From the NCBI GenBank assembly GCA_035500675.1, contig DATJXA010000171.1, positions 1-53,446 of the forward strand: DNA of 53,446 bases. Reading direction: 5' to 3'. The notes beneath the pieces were generated by a model. That model made no database searches and was not told the origin of the DNA. It was given only the letters and a program-made list of their open reading frames with translations. Source of the stretch: JAGVPT01 sp035500675 (lineage in GTDB: Bacteria; Bacteroidota; Ignavibacteria; UBA10030; UBA8401). Position 1 is the first letter of the stretch. Each line of letters opens with the position of its first letter. Shown here in pieces: positions 17,629 through 24,708 of this stretch. Made by a program: the position numbers and the translations under genes.

Positions 17629-18510
17629 TTACGATGGTGATGAAGTCCGCCCAGAAACTTCCGACTGGGGCGGCAGGGGCACAACGTTGGCTTGAAGCGG
17701 AGGAACAAAAGGCGCCGCTGCGGAGGTCGCGGCAATGGCGGCGTTTCGTTGATTGCGTTTCAGCACCTCCTGTGCAAGGTCGATATAGTTTCGTGTTCCC
17801 GCAGAAAGCGCGTCGTACAAAAGGATCGGTTTTCCGAAGCTCGGCGCCTCACTCAATCTCACGTTACGCGAGATCACGGTGGAGAACACCCGCTCGCCGA
17901 AATATTTCTTTACCTCTTCAACGATCTGGTTCGAAAGCCTCAACCGAGAGTCGAACATCGTCATCAACACGCCCTCTATTTCGAGAGGCGGGTTGAGGTT
18001 CTTTTTGACCATCGTGATAGTGTTCAAAAGCTGTCCGAGTCCTTCGAGCGCGTAATACTCGCATTGGACTGGAATCAAAACGGCATCCGCGGCGGTAAGA
18101 GCGTTAAGGGTGATCAACCCCAACGAAGGCGGGCAATCGATGATGACGTACTCATACGAAGAGCGGATCGACGCGAGCGCTTCCCGCATTTTCTTCTCGC
18201 GCTGAGAGACGTTGACCATTTCAATTTCGGCGCCGACAAGGTTAATGTGAGAAGGAAGGAGGGAGAGATAAGGCATCGACGTCTTCATAACGGCGTCGGG
18301 GGCGGCAATGTCTCCGATGAGCACTTCGTACATCGTCTTGTCGAGCGTCTTGCTTTCCACACCGACCCCGCTCGTCGCGTTCGCCTGAGGGTCGGTGTCG
18401 ATAAGAAGGGTTTCGTGTTCAGCGGCTGAGATCGATGCGGCAAGGTTCACTGCGGTCGTGGTCTTCCCCACTCCTCCTTTTTGATTCGCTATGGCGATGA
18501 TTTTTCCCAT
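17629..18510 (-). CDS. parA: Chromosome partitioning ATPase ParA (Soj)
   Basis: 293 aa from the ATG at 18510, giving MGKIIAIANQKGGVGKTT with the deviant Walker A (KGGVGKTT, 11-18). DTDPQANAT, VIIDCPPSLGLI and PVQCEYYALEGL are the other ParA signatures. A C-terminal tail of about 40 residues, rich in Ala and Pro, is not part of the ATPase fold. The start codon shares one base with the stop of the upstream membrane-protein gene (TGATG), so the three genes are translationally linked. Confidence 0.96.
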   Translation of the reverse strand: MGKIIAIANQKGGVGKTTTAVNLAASISAAEHETLLIDTDPQANATSGVGVESKTLDKTMYEVLIGDIAAPDAVMKTSMPYLSLLPSHINLVGAEIEMVNVSQREKKMREALASIRSSYEYVIIDCPPSLGLITLNALTAADAVLIPVQCEYYALEGLGQLLNTITMVKKNLNPPLEIEGVLMTMFDSRLRLSNQIVEEVKKYFGERVFSTVISRNVRLSEAPSFGKPILLYDALSAGTRNYIDLAQEVLKRNQRNAAIAATSAAAPFVPPLQANVVPLPPQSEVSGRTSSPS

Positions 18511-18995
18511 CAATGACTTGCCAGTCTTGTAGAAATTAGAAGGAGGATGATGCCGAGCGCAAGGTTGGTCCGACGCCTTGCGAGTATCTTCCGATGCTGC
18601 ACAGTAAGACGACTATCCCTTTCTTCGGGGCCCGCCGAGGCCAAGATCGCTTCCATCCGTTTCACGATTCCAGTCCCAGAAACCGCTACTCCTACCATGA
18701 TCACATAGATGCAAACCTTGAGGAGGAGCAGGTAGTCCCACTCTGATCGGTACTGGCCTAAAACGAACTTGTTGCTAAAAAGGATCAAGAATATCCCAGT
18801 GATTGCCGTCGTCCATACACACATCCAGACAAATCCGATGAAACGCCGTTCGATATGCACATAATGCTCTGAGCCGGTCTGTTTTTCATGCTGAAATACC
18901 GGGTAAAGAATGCCGCCCATATACAGAAGGCCGCCTAGCCAGACAACCGCGGAAAATACGTGAATAGTGCGCGTTGCCCACATCATAAATTCCAT
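18510..18995 (-). CDS. CopD-like four-helix membrane protein
   Basis: 161 aa with four predicted TM helices at about 8-28, 50-72, 86-106 and 139-158. The first helix carries TIHVFSAVVWLGGLLYMGG, a His-x-x-x-x-x-x-Trp-x-Gly pattern found in CopD-related and other heme or metal membrane proteins. It is the first gene of the parAB cluster and overlaps parA by one base. A role in copper handling is only suggested by the family; nothing nearby supports it. Confidence 0.6.
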   Translation of the reverse strand: MEFMMWATRTIHVFSAVVWLGGLLYMGGILYPVFQHEKQTGSEHYVHIERRFIGFVWMCVWTTAITGIFLILFSNKFVLGQYRSEWDYLLLLKVCIYVIMVGVAVSGTGIVKRMEAILASAGPEERDSRLTVQHRKILARRRTNLALGIILLLISTRLASH

Positions 18996-19100
18996 AATGA
19001 AATCATCGAAAAGGCGTTGGACCTGTAGCAGACCTTTAAATACTTGTTAGTAAGTTAATATAAATCTTTTTGAAAACTGATGCAATCAACTCAGATGTGT

Positions 19101-19229
19101 GGTGCTGGCTCAGTTTGACTAATGCAGAAATGAACCGGACACTTTTCTCTTTAAGTCCGTCAGAAGCCTTCACATTGAACTGGCCAAAAGGTTCGAGTGT
19201 CCGGTTCATTTTCAAACTGAGACACTACC
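19101..19229. mobile_element. 129-bp miniature inverted-repeat element, copy 1
   Basis: Bounded by perfect 8-bp direct repeats AGATGTGT (19093-19100 and 19230-19237), which are a target-site duplication. The outer 18-bp terminal inverted repeats match at 15 positions and end in CTCAGTTTGA. A second, inner inverted repeat AATGAACCGGACACT / AGTGTCCGGTTCATT (19129-19143 and 19196-19210) is perfect. The element encodes no transposase. Copy 2 at 49241-49369 has exactly the same length and about 10 differences. It lies just upstream of crcB. Confidence 0.9.
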
Positions 19230-19289
19230 AGATGTGTTATCAACCCTCGTAGAAAAACTCCCCAAACTACGTTGCATCATGGAACCCGA

Positions 19290-19319
19290 TTGCGTATCTT
19301 GACCTCAAAAGCGTACAAT
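19290..19319 (+). promoter_or_regulatory. Candidate crcB promoter
   Basis: TTGCGT (19290-19295), an 18-bp spacer and TACAAT (19314-19319) form a sigma70-like match. The ATG of crcB is only 5 nt downstream of the -10 box, and no Shine-Dalgarno is visible, which would give a leaderless mRNA. The 12-mer CTCAAAAGCGTA inside the spacer also occurs in the ptsN promoter. This is weak evidence from pattern only. Confidence 0.35.
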
Positions 19320-19323
19320 ATTG

Positions 19324-19698
19324 ATGGAAAAATACTTTTTCGTGGGACTCGGCGGGTTTATCGGGAGCATGTGCCGTTATGGCATGTCCGGCCTTATCTA
19401 TAAAATAGTAGGGGACCGGTTTCCGTATGGAACGATGGTCGTTAATATCCTCGGGTGCTTTACGATCGGTTTTTTGATGATGATGTTCGAAGAGCGATGG
19501 CTCGTCCACCCGAATTTACGGTTATTGCTGACGGTCGGCGTGTTGGGCGGATTCACAACATTCTCAACATTCAGCTATGAGACGATCGAATTATTCCGCG
19601 GGGGCAACTTCAATCTTGGATTGATCAACGCTTTCGGCAGTATGTGTTTTTGCGTTTCGGCTGCGTGGATGGGATCGATAGCGGCCAAACTTTTCTAG
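19324..19698 (+). CDS. crcB: Fluoride channel CrcB/Fluc
   Basis: 124 aa with four hydrophobic helices. Family motifs are present: GGFIGSMCRYG (9-19), FPYGTMVVNILGCFTIGF with the pore Asn, and GVLGGFTTFSTFSYE with the Phe-box and Thr/Ser track. It works as a dual-topology dimer that lets fluoride leave the cell. The DUF190 gene follows 10 bp downstream in the same direction, a common pairing. I looked for a fluoride riboswitch in the short leader and saw none. Confidence 0.95.
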   Translation: MEKYFFVGLGGFIGSMCRYGMSGLIYKIVGDRFPYGTMVVNILGCFTIGFLMMMFEERWLVHPNLRLLLTVGVLGGFTTFSTFSYETIELFRGGNFNLGLINAFGSMCFCVSAAWMGSIAAKLF

Positions 19699-19708
19699 AA
19701 AGGGTGCG

Positions 19709-20056
19709 ATGAAACTTTCAGGCGAAGGAAAACTTTTGAGAATATTTTTGGGGGAAGGGGATCGTTATGAAGGACAGCAGTTGTTCGAGGCGATCGTTCA
19801 CCTGGCGCGCTCTAGGGGTCTGGCAGGAGCGACGGTGTTGCGCGGAGTCGAAGGGTTCGGCGCGCATAGCCGCATCCATAAATCCTCGATCCTCGAACTT
19901 TCAGAGGATCTTCCCATCCTCATTGAAATTGTCGACACAAGCGAAAAAGTAGAGGCGTTGATCCCTGAAATCGACGCCTATATCGAAAAAGCAAATTGCG
20001 GCGCAATGATGACGATGGAAAAGGTCGATGTGAGAAAATACGCGGCCGGTAAATAG
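19709..20056 (+). CDS. DUF190 family protein (CrcB-associated)
   Basis: 115 aa. It matches the DUF190 pattern: LRIFLGEGDRYEGQQLFEAIV, ARSRGLAGATVLRGVEGFGAHSRIH and a C-terminal ferredoxin-like fold with SEDLPILIEIVD. The fold resembles PII signalling proteins. The family is often encoded beside crcB, so a role in fluoride response is likely but not proved. The gene ends 4 bp before the convergent fmt gene, with no terminator between. Confidence 0.88.
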   Translation: MKLSGEGKLLRIFLGEGDRYEGQQLFEAIVHLARSRGLAGATVLRGVEGFGAHSRIHKSSILELSEDLPILIEIVDTSEKVEALIPEIDAYIEKANCGAMMTMEKVDVRKYAAGK

Positions 20057-20060
20057 CGGG

Positions 20061-20987
20061 CTACTCGACGACATCTCCCGAGACGATCTTATATCCCCTC
20101 AAGAATTCTTCAGCCGTCATTCTTCTTTTCCCCTCCTGCTGAATTTCCAAGATAGCGACGCTGCCGTTGCCCGTTGTAATAAGGAGTTTCGACCCCTCAA
20201 CGACAACATACCCCGGCGCCAATTTCCGATCTTCGATTTCCGATTCTATACTTTTATAGACCTTCAAGAGCGTCCCCCGATGCATCGTCCACGCCGTTGG
20301 CGACGGTGAAAGCCCCCGGATAAAATTGTGAACGACCCCTGCGGGCTTCTTCCAGTCGATCCTGCAATCATTCTTGAAGATTTTCGGAGCGGGGGTTGAC
20401 CGGGCCTGGTCTTGAGGATGGGGCGCCGTTTTTCCCATTTCGATGAGGCGCACGGTTTGCAAAACGATCTCTGCGCCGACCTCGGAGAGCGTATCGTGAA
20501 GCTCGCCCGCCGTCATCGTTCCGGGAATTGCAACTCGGGCCTGAAGAATGACATCTCCCGTGTCGACTTTTTCTTTTAAATAAAAGGTCGTTACCCCCGA
20601 TTCTTTCTCGCCGTTGATGATCGCCCAGTTGATCGGAGCGGCGCCGCGGTATTTCGGAAGAAGCGACGCGTGCAAATTAAATGTCCCCATCGGAGGAAGC
20701 GCAAACACCTCGACGGGAAGAATGCGGAATGCGACGACCACAATGAGGGAAGGGTTATACGATCTGAGTGAAGCAATGAAGGCCGGGTCGCTGAGCGAAT
20801 CCGGCTGCAAAATCGGGAGGGAATGTTTGAGAGCCGAATCTTTTACCGGGGTGAACGACACTTGCTGGCCTCTCCCCCGCGGTTTGTCCGGCGCAGTGAC
20901 GACAACGCCGACATGGAAGTTATTCTTGAGAAGGATCTCGAGACTCGGAACGGCGAATTCCGGCGTCCCCATGAAGACGATATTCAT
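20061..20987 (-). CDS. fmt: Methionyl-tRNA formyltransferase
   Basis: 308 aa. The start MNIVFMGTPEFAVPSLE and the catalytic core NLHASLLPKYRGAAPINWAI (Asn, His and the SLLPxYRG loop) are diagnostic, as are VTTFYLKEKVDTGDVI and the C-terminal OB-like domain. It formylates initiator Met-tRNA. Its ATG overlaps the TGA of def by 4 bp, so fmt and def are coupled, the order def-fmt being common. Confidence 0.97.
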   Translation of the reverse strand: MNIVFMGTPEFAVPSLEILLKNNFHVGVVVTAPDKPRGRGQQVSFTPVKDSALKHSLPILQPDSLSDPAFIASLRSYNPSLIVVVAFRILPVEVFALPPMGTFNLHASLLPKYRGAAPINWAIINGEKESGVTTFYLKEKVDTGDVILQARVAIPGTMTAGELHDTLSEVGAEIVLQTVRLIEMGKTAPHPQDQARSTPAPKIFKNDCRIDWKKPAGVVHNFIRGLSPSPTAWTMHRGTLLKVYKSIESEIEDRKLAPGYVVVEGSKLLITTGNGSVAILEIQQEGKRRMTAEEFLRGYKIVSGDVVE

Positions 20988-21553
20988 TTTTTCTTTTTTT
21001 GCTTTTCACCGGGAGGCAATACCACTTCGTACTTCCGCTCGAAATCCCCCTTTGAGATCTTCTTCAGCTTGCTCCTGAGAAGCGCGCGCTTCGTCCCGCT
21101 GAGATGGTCGGTGATGAGAACGCCGTTCACATGGTCGATCTCGTGCTGAAGAACACGGCCGAGCATGCCGGCGGCTTCAATCTTCTGTTCCCGCAAATTT
21201 GGATCCTGAAATTTTACCGTTATCTTTTCCGCGCGCGGGATGACGTCGCGAATTTCGGGCAGACTGAGACATCCTTCTTCCAGTTCCCATTCCCCCTGTT
21301 CATCAACGATCTCCGGATTGATCAACGTCATCGGCTTTGTATCTTTGTATTCTTCCATGTCGGAGATATCGATGACAATGATACGGTCAAGCACGCCCAC
21401 CTGGTTCGCGGCCAGACCGATCCCTCCGGACTCCCGCATCGTGTCGAACATATCCTGAATGAGTTGGATCATCCCGTTAGAAATTTCTTTGACGGGCTTG
21501 GCCTTCTTCTTCAGAACTTCGTTTCCGTAGACGTAGATAGGTAGCGTTGCCAT
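20984..21553 (-). CDS. def: Peptide deformylase
   Basis: 189 aa from the ATG at 21553. The three motifs are GGIGLAANQVG, EEGCLSLPE and QHEIDHVNG, which supply the Cys and two His ligands of the metal plus the catalytic Glu. It removes the N-formyl group from new proteins. A longer in-frame start at 21634 would translate part of the upstream heptamer tract into a repetitive NLQRTTYNVQRT peptide and is rejected. The C-terminus is Lys-rich. Confidence 0.96.
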   Translation of the reverse strand: MATLPIYVYGNEVLKKKAKPVKEISNGMIQLIQDMFDTMRESGGIGLAANQVGVLDRIIVIDISDMEEYKDTKPMTLINPEIVDEQGEWELEEGCLSLPEIRDVIPRAEKITVKFQDPNLREQKIEAAGMLGRVLQHEIDHVNGVLITDHLSGTKRALLRSKLKKISKGDFERKYEVVLPPGEKQKKKK

Positions 21554-21558
21554 TTCCG

Positions 21559-21705
21559 TTATGCGTGATGCGTTGCGTGTTCGTTGGACGTTATACGTTG
21601 TACGTTGTAGGTTGTAAGTTATGAGTCGTATCACGTAAGACGCAGAACTTATAACGTAGAACCTATAACGTAAAACTTATAACCCAATACCCTATTCCCT
21701 CCCTT
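21559..21705. repeat. Heptamer tract that switches to its reverse complement; large potential hairpin
   Basis: About 20 consecutive 7-bp units, all in one phase. The first half has TACGTTG, TAGGTTG and TAAGTTA; the second half has TATAACG, TAGAACC and TAAAACT, which is the reverse complement of the first motif. As a result 21590-21625 and 21648-21683 can pair over 36 positions with about 6 mismatches, several of them G-U compatible, leaving a 22-nt loop. The tract fills the gap between nlpC-type and def genes, both on the minus strand. Confidence 0.85.
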
Positions 21706-21712
21706 CAAACCC

Positions 21713-22387
21713 TTACTCGACGATCCTTCTCGCCTCTGTGTACCTTTTTTTATAGTACGAGCTTTCGATAGATGAAATTGTCACGCCGAAAGCTTCGCTT
21801 GCATGAGCAAAGAGATCGTCCCCGATATAGATACCGACGTGTGAGGGGTTTGTGCCGGTGGTGTTAAAGAACATTAAGTCCCCGAATTTCAATTCATCGC
21901 GGGATATCGGCTTTCCCAGTTTCACTTGATCCGCCGTCGTTCGGGGTAATTGAACGTTGATAGATTGATCGTACACCGCATTGGTGAAAGCCGAACAGTC
22001 GATCCCCGATTTAGAGTCCCCTCCCCACACATACGGCGTCCCGAGGTAACTGAGGATCACGTCCATCATCTTTTGGTCGTCGATCTTGCCCGGCGTCCCG
22101 GTGCTGCTCCGTTCAGGAGGAGCGTTGCGGACCGTGGGAGATGTTTCCGGACTTTTCGATGGAGCGGGGCGCGCGCTTGAAAAGCGAACGACCACTTGGT
22201 TCACGTCGACCTTTCGGTCGTCTTCTTTTATTTCCTCTTCGACATGCTTAGATGTAAAACGCGGCCCGGTATTCTTTTTCTCATGTTGTTCGCTCCCCTT
22301 CGTTGCCTCTCTGCTGACAAACCTCGGCGAGGATGATCCGCATCCTGCGACGATGAGACAAAAGAGAACAAAGAAGAGACCTTTCAT
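21713..22387 (-). CDS. NlpC/P60 cell-wall hydrolase lipoprotein
   Basis: 224 aa. Signal peptide with lipobox VAGC (C16). A low-complexity linker (about 20-100) rich in Ser, Pro and Glu precedes the NlpC/P60 domain (about 103-224). The catalytic residues are C131 in GIDCSAF, H183 in PSHVGIYIG and H195 in FAHAS. It should cleave peptide stems of peptidoglycan while anchored to a membrane. It follows rpoD after a terminator, so it has its own promoter in 22388-22445. Confidence 0.92.
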   Translation of the reverse strand: MKGLFFVLFCLIVAGCGSSSPRFVSREATKGSEQHEKKNTGPRFTSKHVEEEIKEDDRKVDVNQVVVRFSSARPAPSKSPETSPTVRNAPPERSSTGTPGKIDDQKMMDVILSYLGTPYVWGGDSKSGIDCSAFTNAVYDQSINVQLPRTTADQVKLGKPISRDELKFGDLMFFNTTGTNPSHVGIYIGDDLFAHASEAFGVTISSIESSYYKKRYTEARRIVE

Positions 22388-22445
22388 TTCCGTATCAATG
22401 TACGCGATTCACGCTCATTTGCAATATTGGCCTTCTCTCCACAAC

Positions 22446-22476
22446 AAAAAAGCTCCTCGCACAAGGAGCCTTTTTT
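22446..22476 (-). terminator. Rho-independent terminator of rpoD operon
   Basis: Stem GGCTCCT / AGGAGC with loop TGTGCG, followed on the minus strand by six T. A run of T also follows on the plus strand, so it could work in both directions. It is 28 bp past the rpoD stop. Confidence 0.9.
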
Positions 22477-22503
22477 GGACATTCTCGTCTTGCGTGGTCC
22501 CTT

Positions 22504-23361
22504 CTATCCCAAATAGGCTCGGAGGTTCTTGCTTCTCGATGCGTGGCGGAGCCTGCGGATCGCCTTTTCTTTGATCTGCCGCACCCGCTCGCGCGTAAGG
22601 TTGAATTTTTCTCCGATCTCCTCCAGCGTCAACGAATGTTCGCGCTGCAACCCGAAGTACAGCCGGATGACCTCCGCTTCGCGATCGCTCAGCGTCGCGA
22701 GCGCCCGTTGCACTTCTTCCTTGAGAGATTCATCCATGAGGATGCTGTCGGGCGCCGGCTGGCGTTCATCCTGAATGACGTCCAGTAAACGGTTGTCTTC
22801 CCCTTGTGCAAACGGGGCATCCATCGACAAATGCCGTCCCGAGATCTTGAGGGTGTCGGCCACTTCAAACAACGACATGTCGAGCTCTTCGGCGAGCTCG
22901 CTTGCGCTCGGCTCTCTTTCGAATTCCTGTTCGAGACTGCTGAACGCCTTGCCGATCTTATTGAGCGCCCCGACGCGGTTGAGCGGAAGCCGTACGATCC
23001 TCGACTGCTCTGCAAGCGCTTGAAGGATGGACTGGCGGATCCACCACACCGCATAAGAAATGAACTTGAATCCGCGCGTCTCGTCGAAACGTTTCGCCGC
23101 CTTGATAAGCCCGAGGTTCCCTTCATTGATGAGATCGCCGAGCGACAACCCTTGATTCTGGTACTGCTTCGCAACGCTTACGACAAACCGGAGGTTCGCC
23201 TTCGTCAGCTTCTCGAGAGATTTTTGATCCCCCTTCTTGATGCGTTGTGCAAGGTCGATCTCCTGCTCGGGCGTGAGCAAGTCGACCTTTCCGATCTCCT
23301 GCAGATACTTGTCGAGCGACTGGCTTTCGCGGTTTGTATACTGTTTTGTAATCTTTACCAT
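22504..23361 (-). CDS. rpoD: Primary sigma factor RpoD/SigA, short Bacteroidota type
   Basis: 285 aa without the long region 1.1 of proteobacterial RpoD. The start ITKQYTNRESQSLDKYLQEIG and region 2 motif LSLGDLINEGNLGLIKAAKRFD, FKFISYAVWWIRQSI and region 4 LTLEEIGEKFNLTRERVRQIKE are nearly those of Bacteroidota sigma-ABfr. It recognises most housekeeping promoters. The gene is last in the zinc ribbon - deoB - toxin/antitoxin-like - vertex protein operon, 19 bp after the vertex protein gene, and is ended by a terminator. Confidence 0.97.
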   Translation of the reverse strand: MVKITKQYTNRESQSLDKYLQEIGKVDLLTPEQEIDLAQRIKKGDQKSLEKLTKANLRFVVSVAKQYQNQGLSLGDLINEGNLGLIKAAKRFDETRGFKFISYAVWWIRQSILQALAEQSRIVRLPLNRVGALNKIGKAFSSLEQEFEREPSASELAEELDMSLFEVADTLKISGRHLSMDAPFAQGEDNRLLDVIQDERQPAPDSILMDESLKEEVQRALATLSDREAEVIRLYFGLQREHSLTLEEIGEKFNLTRERVRQIKEKAIRRLRHASRSKNLRAYLG

Positions 23362-23380
23362 TCTACCATCACCTCAATAG

Positions 23381-23656
23381 TCATTGTATTTTCTTGACGT
23401 CGATCCTGTCGACGATGCCGACGATGCTTGCATCGACAGGGGCCATATCAACCGGAAGAGGAATAACCGCTTCGGCTGCTGTTATATAGAACACCGTTTC
23501 TCCCGTTCCCGCTCCCACAGTATCCACAGCAACGATCGGGGATCCGGCTTTTTTTCGTTCCGCGTCGATGGGCTGAATGAACTGGAGCTTAAAGCTTTTG
23601 AGATGCTCGTCCTTTCTTGTCGCCCAAATCGTTCCGATCACTTTTGCAAGGAACAT
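23381..23656 (-). CDS. EutN/CcmL-type microcompartment vertex protein 1
   Basis: 91 aa. It has the BMC-P start MFLAKVIGTIWATRKD, a SPIVAVDTVGAGTGETVFYITAAEA core and the C-terminal DASIVGIVDRIDV. Such proteins form pentamers that cap the vertices of bacterial microcompartments. It lies 24 bp downstream of a paralogue and 19 bp upstream of rpoD. No hexameric BMC shell gene is in the window, so the shell must be encoded elsewhere or these are orphan pentamers. Confidence 0.93.
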   Translation of the reverse strand: MFLAKVIGTIWATRKDEHLKSFKLQFIQPIDAERKKAGSPIVAVDTVGAGTGETVFYITAAEAVIPLPVDMAPVDASIVGIVDRIDVKKIQ

Positions 23657-23680
23657 CGTCGATCTCCGTTTGATGCGCGT

Positions 23681-23953
23681 TCAGCGCTCGGTAACGTCGA
23701 GCTTATCCACTACCGCCATGATAACGGCGTCCACGGGCTTATTTTTCGTCGCCGCCGTTTGGCGCGCCGAACTTCCGGAGGCGACCAGAACGACGTCGCC
23801 GACCCCCGCCTGGACCGTGTCGACGGCGACGACGAACGAATCTTTCAGCGTATAATCGAGGCCGACATGCCGGACAATTTGCAGGGAGGCGCCGACGAGT
23901 GCTTCGTCTTTTCGTGTAGCCCACACGGTTCCGACAACTTTTCCGAGAATCAT
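23681..23953 (-). CDS. EutN/CcmL-type microcompartment vertex protein 2
   Basis: 90 aa from the ATG at 23953; a longer in-frame start would overlap the PIN gene and is not supported. The pattern is the same as in the neighbour: MILGKVVGTVWATRKD, SFVVAVDTVQAGVGDVVLVASGSSARQT and DAVIMAVVDKLDV. The serine-rich SGSSARQT stretch is the usual EutN loop. The two proteins share clear identity near both ends, so they are likely a duplication that has diverged. Confidence 0.93.
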   Translation of the reverse strand: MILGKVVGTVWATRKDEALVGASLQIVRHVGLDYTLKDSFVVAVDTVQAGVGDVVLVASGSSARQTAATKNKPVDAVIMAVVDKLDVTER

Positions 23954-23970
23954 GGCGTACCTTTCGGAGC

Positions 23971-24402
23971 TTATGAGTGAGAAACCGACCGTACGGTTCG
24001 ATGGCCGATCGCGAGTTCCCGCACCGGGATGACCTGTAATCCTTTGATGCCCGAGAATCGTTTGGGATTCATCGTCACAATGGGCAGTTTGCTTTCCTTG
24101 CACACGCCGGCAATGAGGAGGCACAACGCGTTTCGACCGGCCGCTTGCTGCCGCGAAAAAATCGCGCCGACGGTTTTTGCGCTCTTTGAATTAAGGCCTA
24201 ACACCTTCATTGCGCTCATCGCGTCGTCCATCGCCTGAATTTCCCTCTCGCTCCGCGCAAGCGCAAACACCTCGATGGCGTTGAACGCCGTCGTATAACA
24301 AAAATATTCGTTCATCGCGCTCCGGAGTATCGAAGGCCCATCATCGTGAACGAGATGTTCGAGGATGATGCCGGTATCAATAACAATTTTCCGAGTACTC
24401 AC
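23971..24402 (-). CDS. PIN-domain protein (VapC-like), partly degenerate active site
   Basis: 143 aa from a GTG at 24402 that overlaps the stop of the upstream gene by 4 bp. The N-terminal VIDTGIILEHL supplies D9 and NAIEVFAL supplies E44. The third acidic position of PIN domains (Asp before LIAA) is Cys here (C94 in NALCLLIAG), and IVTMNPKRF follows as in VapC. The family cleaves RNA, commonly tRNA. The altered site raises doubt whether it is an active toxin. Confidence 0.75.
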   Translation of the reverse strand: MSTRKIVIDTGIILEHLVHDDGPSILRSAMNEYFCYTTAFNAIEVFALARSEREIQAMDDAMSAMKVLGLNSKSAKTVGAIFSRQQAAGRNALCLLIAGVCKESKLPIVTMNPKRFSGIKGLQVIPVRELAIGHRTVRSVSHS

Positions 24403-24701
24403 GCCGAGAACCTTTTCAATCGCTTCTTGAAGCCGGCGTCGGCCGTGAGCAATCCCTCGGCACTCAAGAATTTGACGACCTGCTCCCTCTCTTCAAATTG
24501 TATCTTCCCTATCCGTTCTATTTCGTCGTCGGAGACGTCCCTCGCCGTCAGTTCTTTGGAGAGGACCCCGCCGACGATTCTCACCGTAACCTTCGCTCCA
24601 TGACGCAATCGAAGGTCGTCTGCGACCAGGCGGGAAAAATGGATCTTTCCCTCTTCATCGACCTCGGCTTCAAATTCAACGCTATGTTTGGCGTGTTCCA
24701 T
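24399..24701 (-). CDS. Putative antitoxin partner of the PIN protein
   Basis: 100 aa. The N-terminal half (VEFEAEVDEEGKIHFSRLV...LRLRHGAKVTVRI) resembles a small beta-barrel DNA-binding fold of the AbrB/MazE kind, with hydrophobic and Gly spacing. The C-terminal half is charged and may wrap the toxin. It precedes the PIN gene with a 4-bp overlap, the standard antitoxin-toxin order. I recognise the arrangement rather than a named family. Confidence 0.55.
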   Translation of the reverse strand: MEHAKHSVEFEAEVDEEGKIHFSRLVADDLRLRHGAKVTVRIVGGVLSKELTARDVSDDEIERIGKIQFEEREQVVKFLSAEGLLTADAGFKKRLKRFSA

Positions 24702-24708
24702 GCTCCGG

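Noticed and set aside
17612..17735. A longer ParB start
   Set aside because: It would overlap the end of parA by about 100 bp and adds Arg/Pro-rich residues not seen in ParB.
19070..19252. Short frame inside MITE copy 1, with a similar one in copy 2
   Set aside because: The frame follows the palindromic element; differences between copies are not biased to silent positions, so it is not a gene.
19238..19323. Fluoride riboswitch upstream of crcB
   Set aside because: I looked for the conserved riboswitch core in this 86-bp gap and did not see it.
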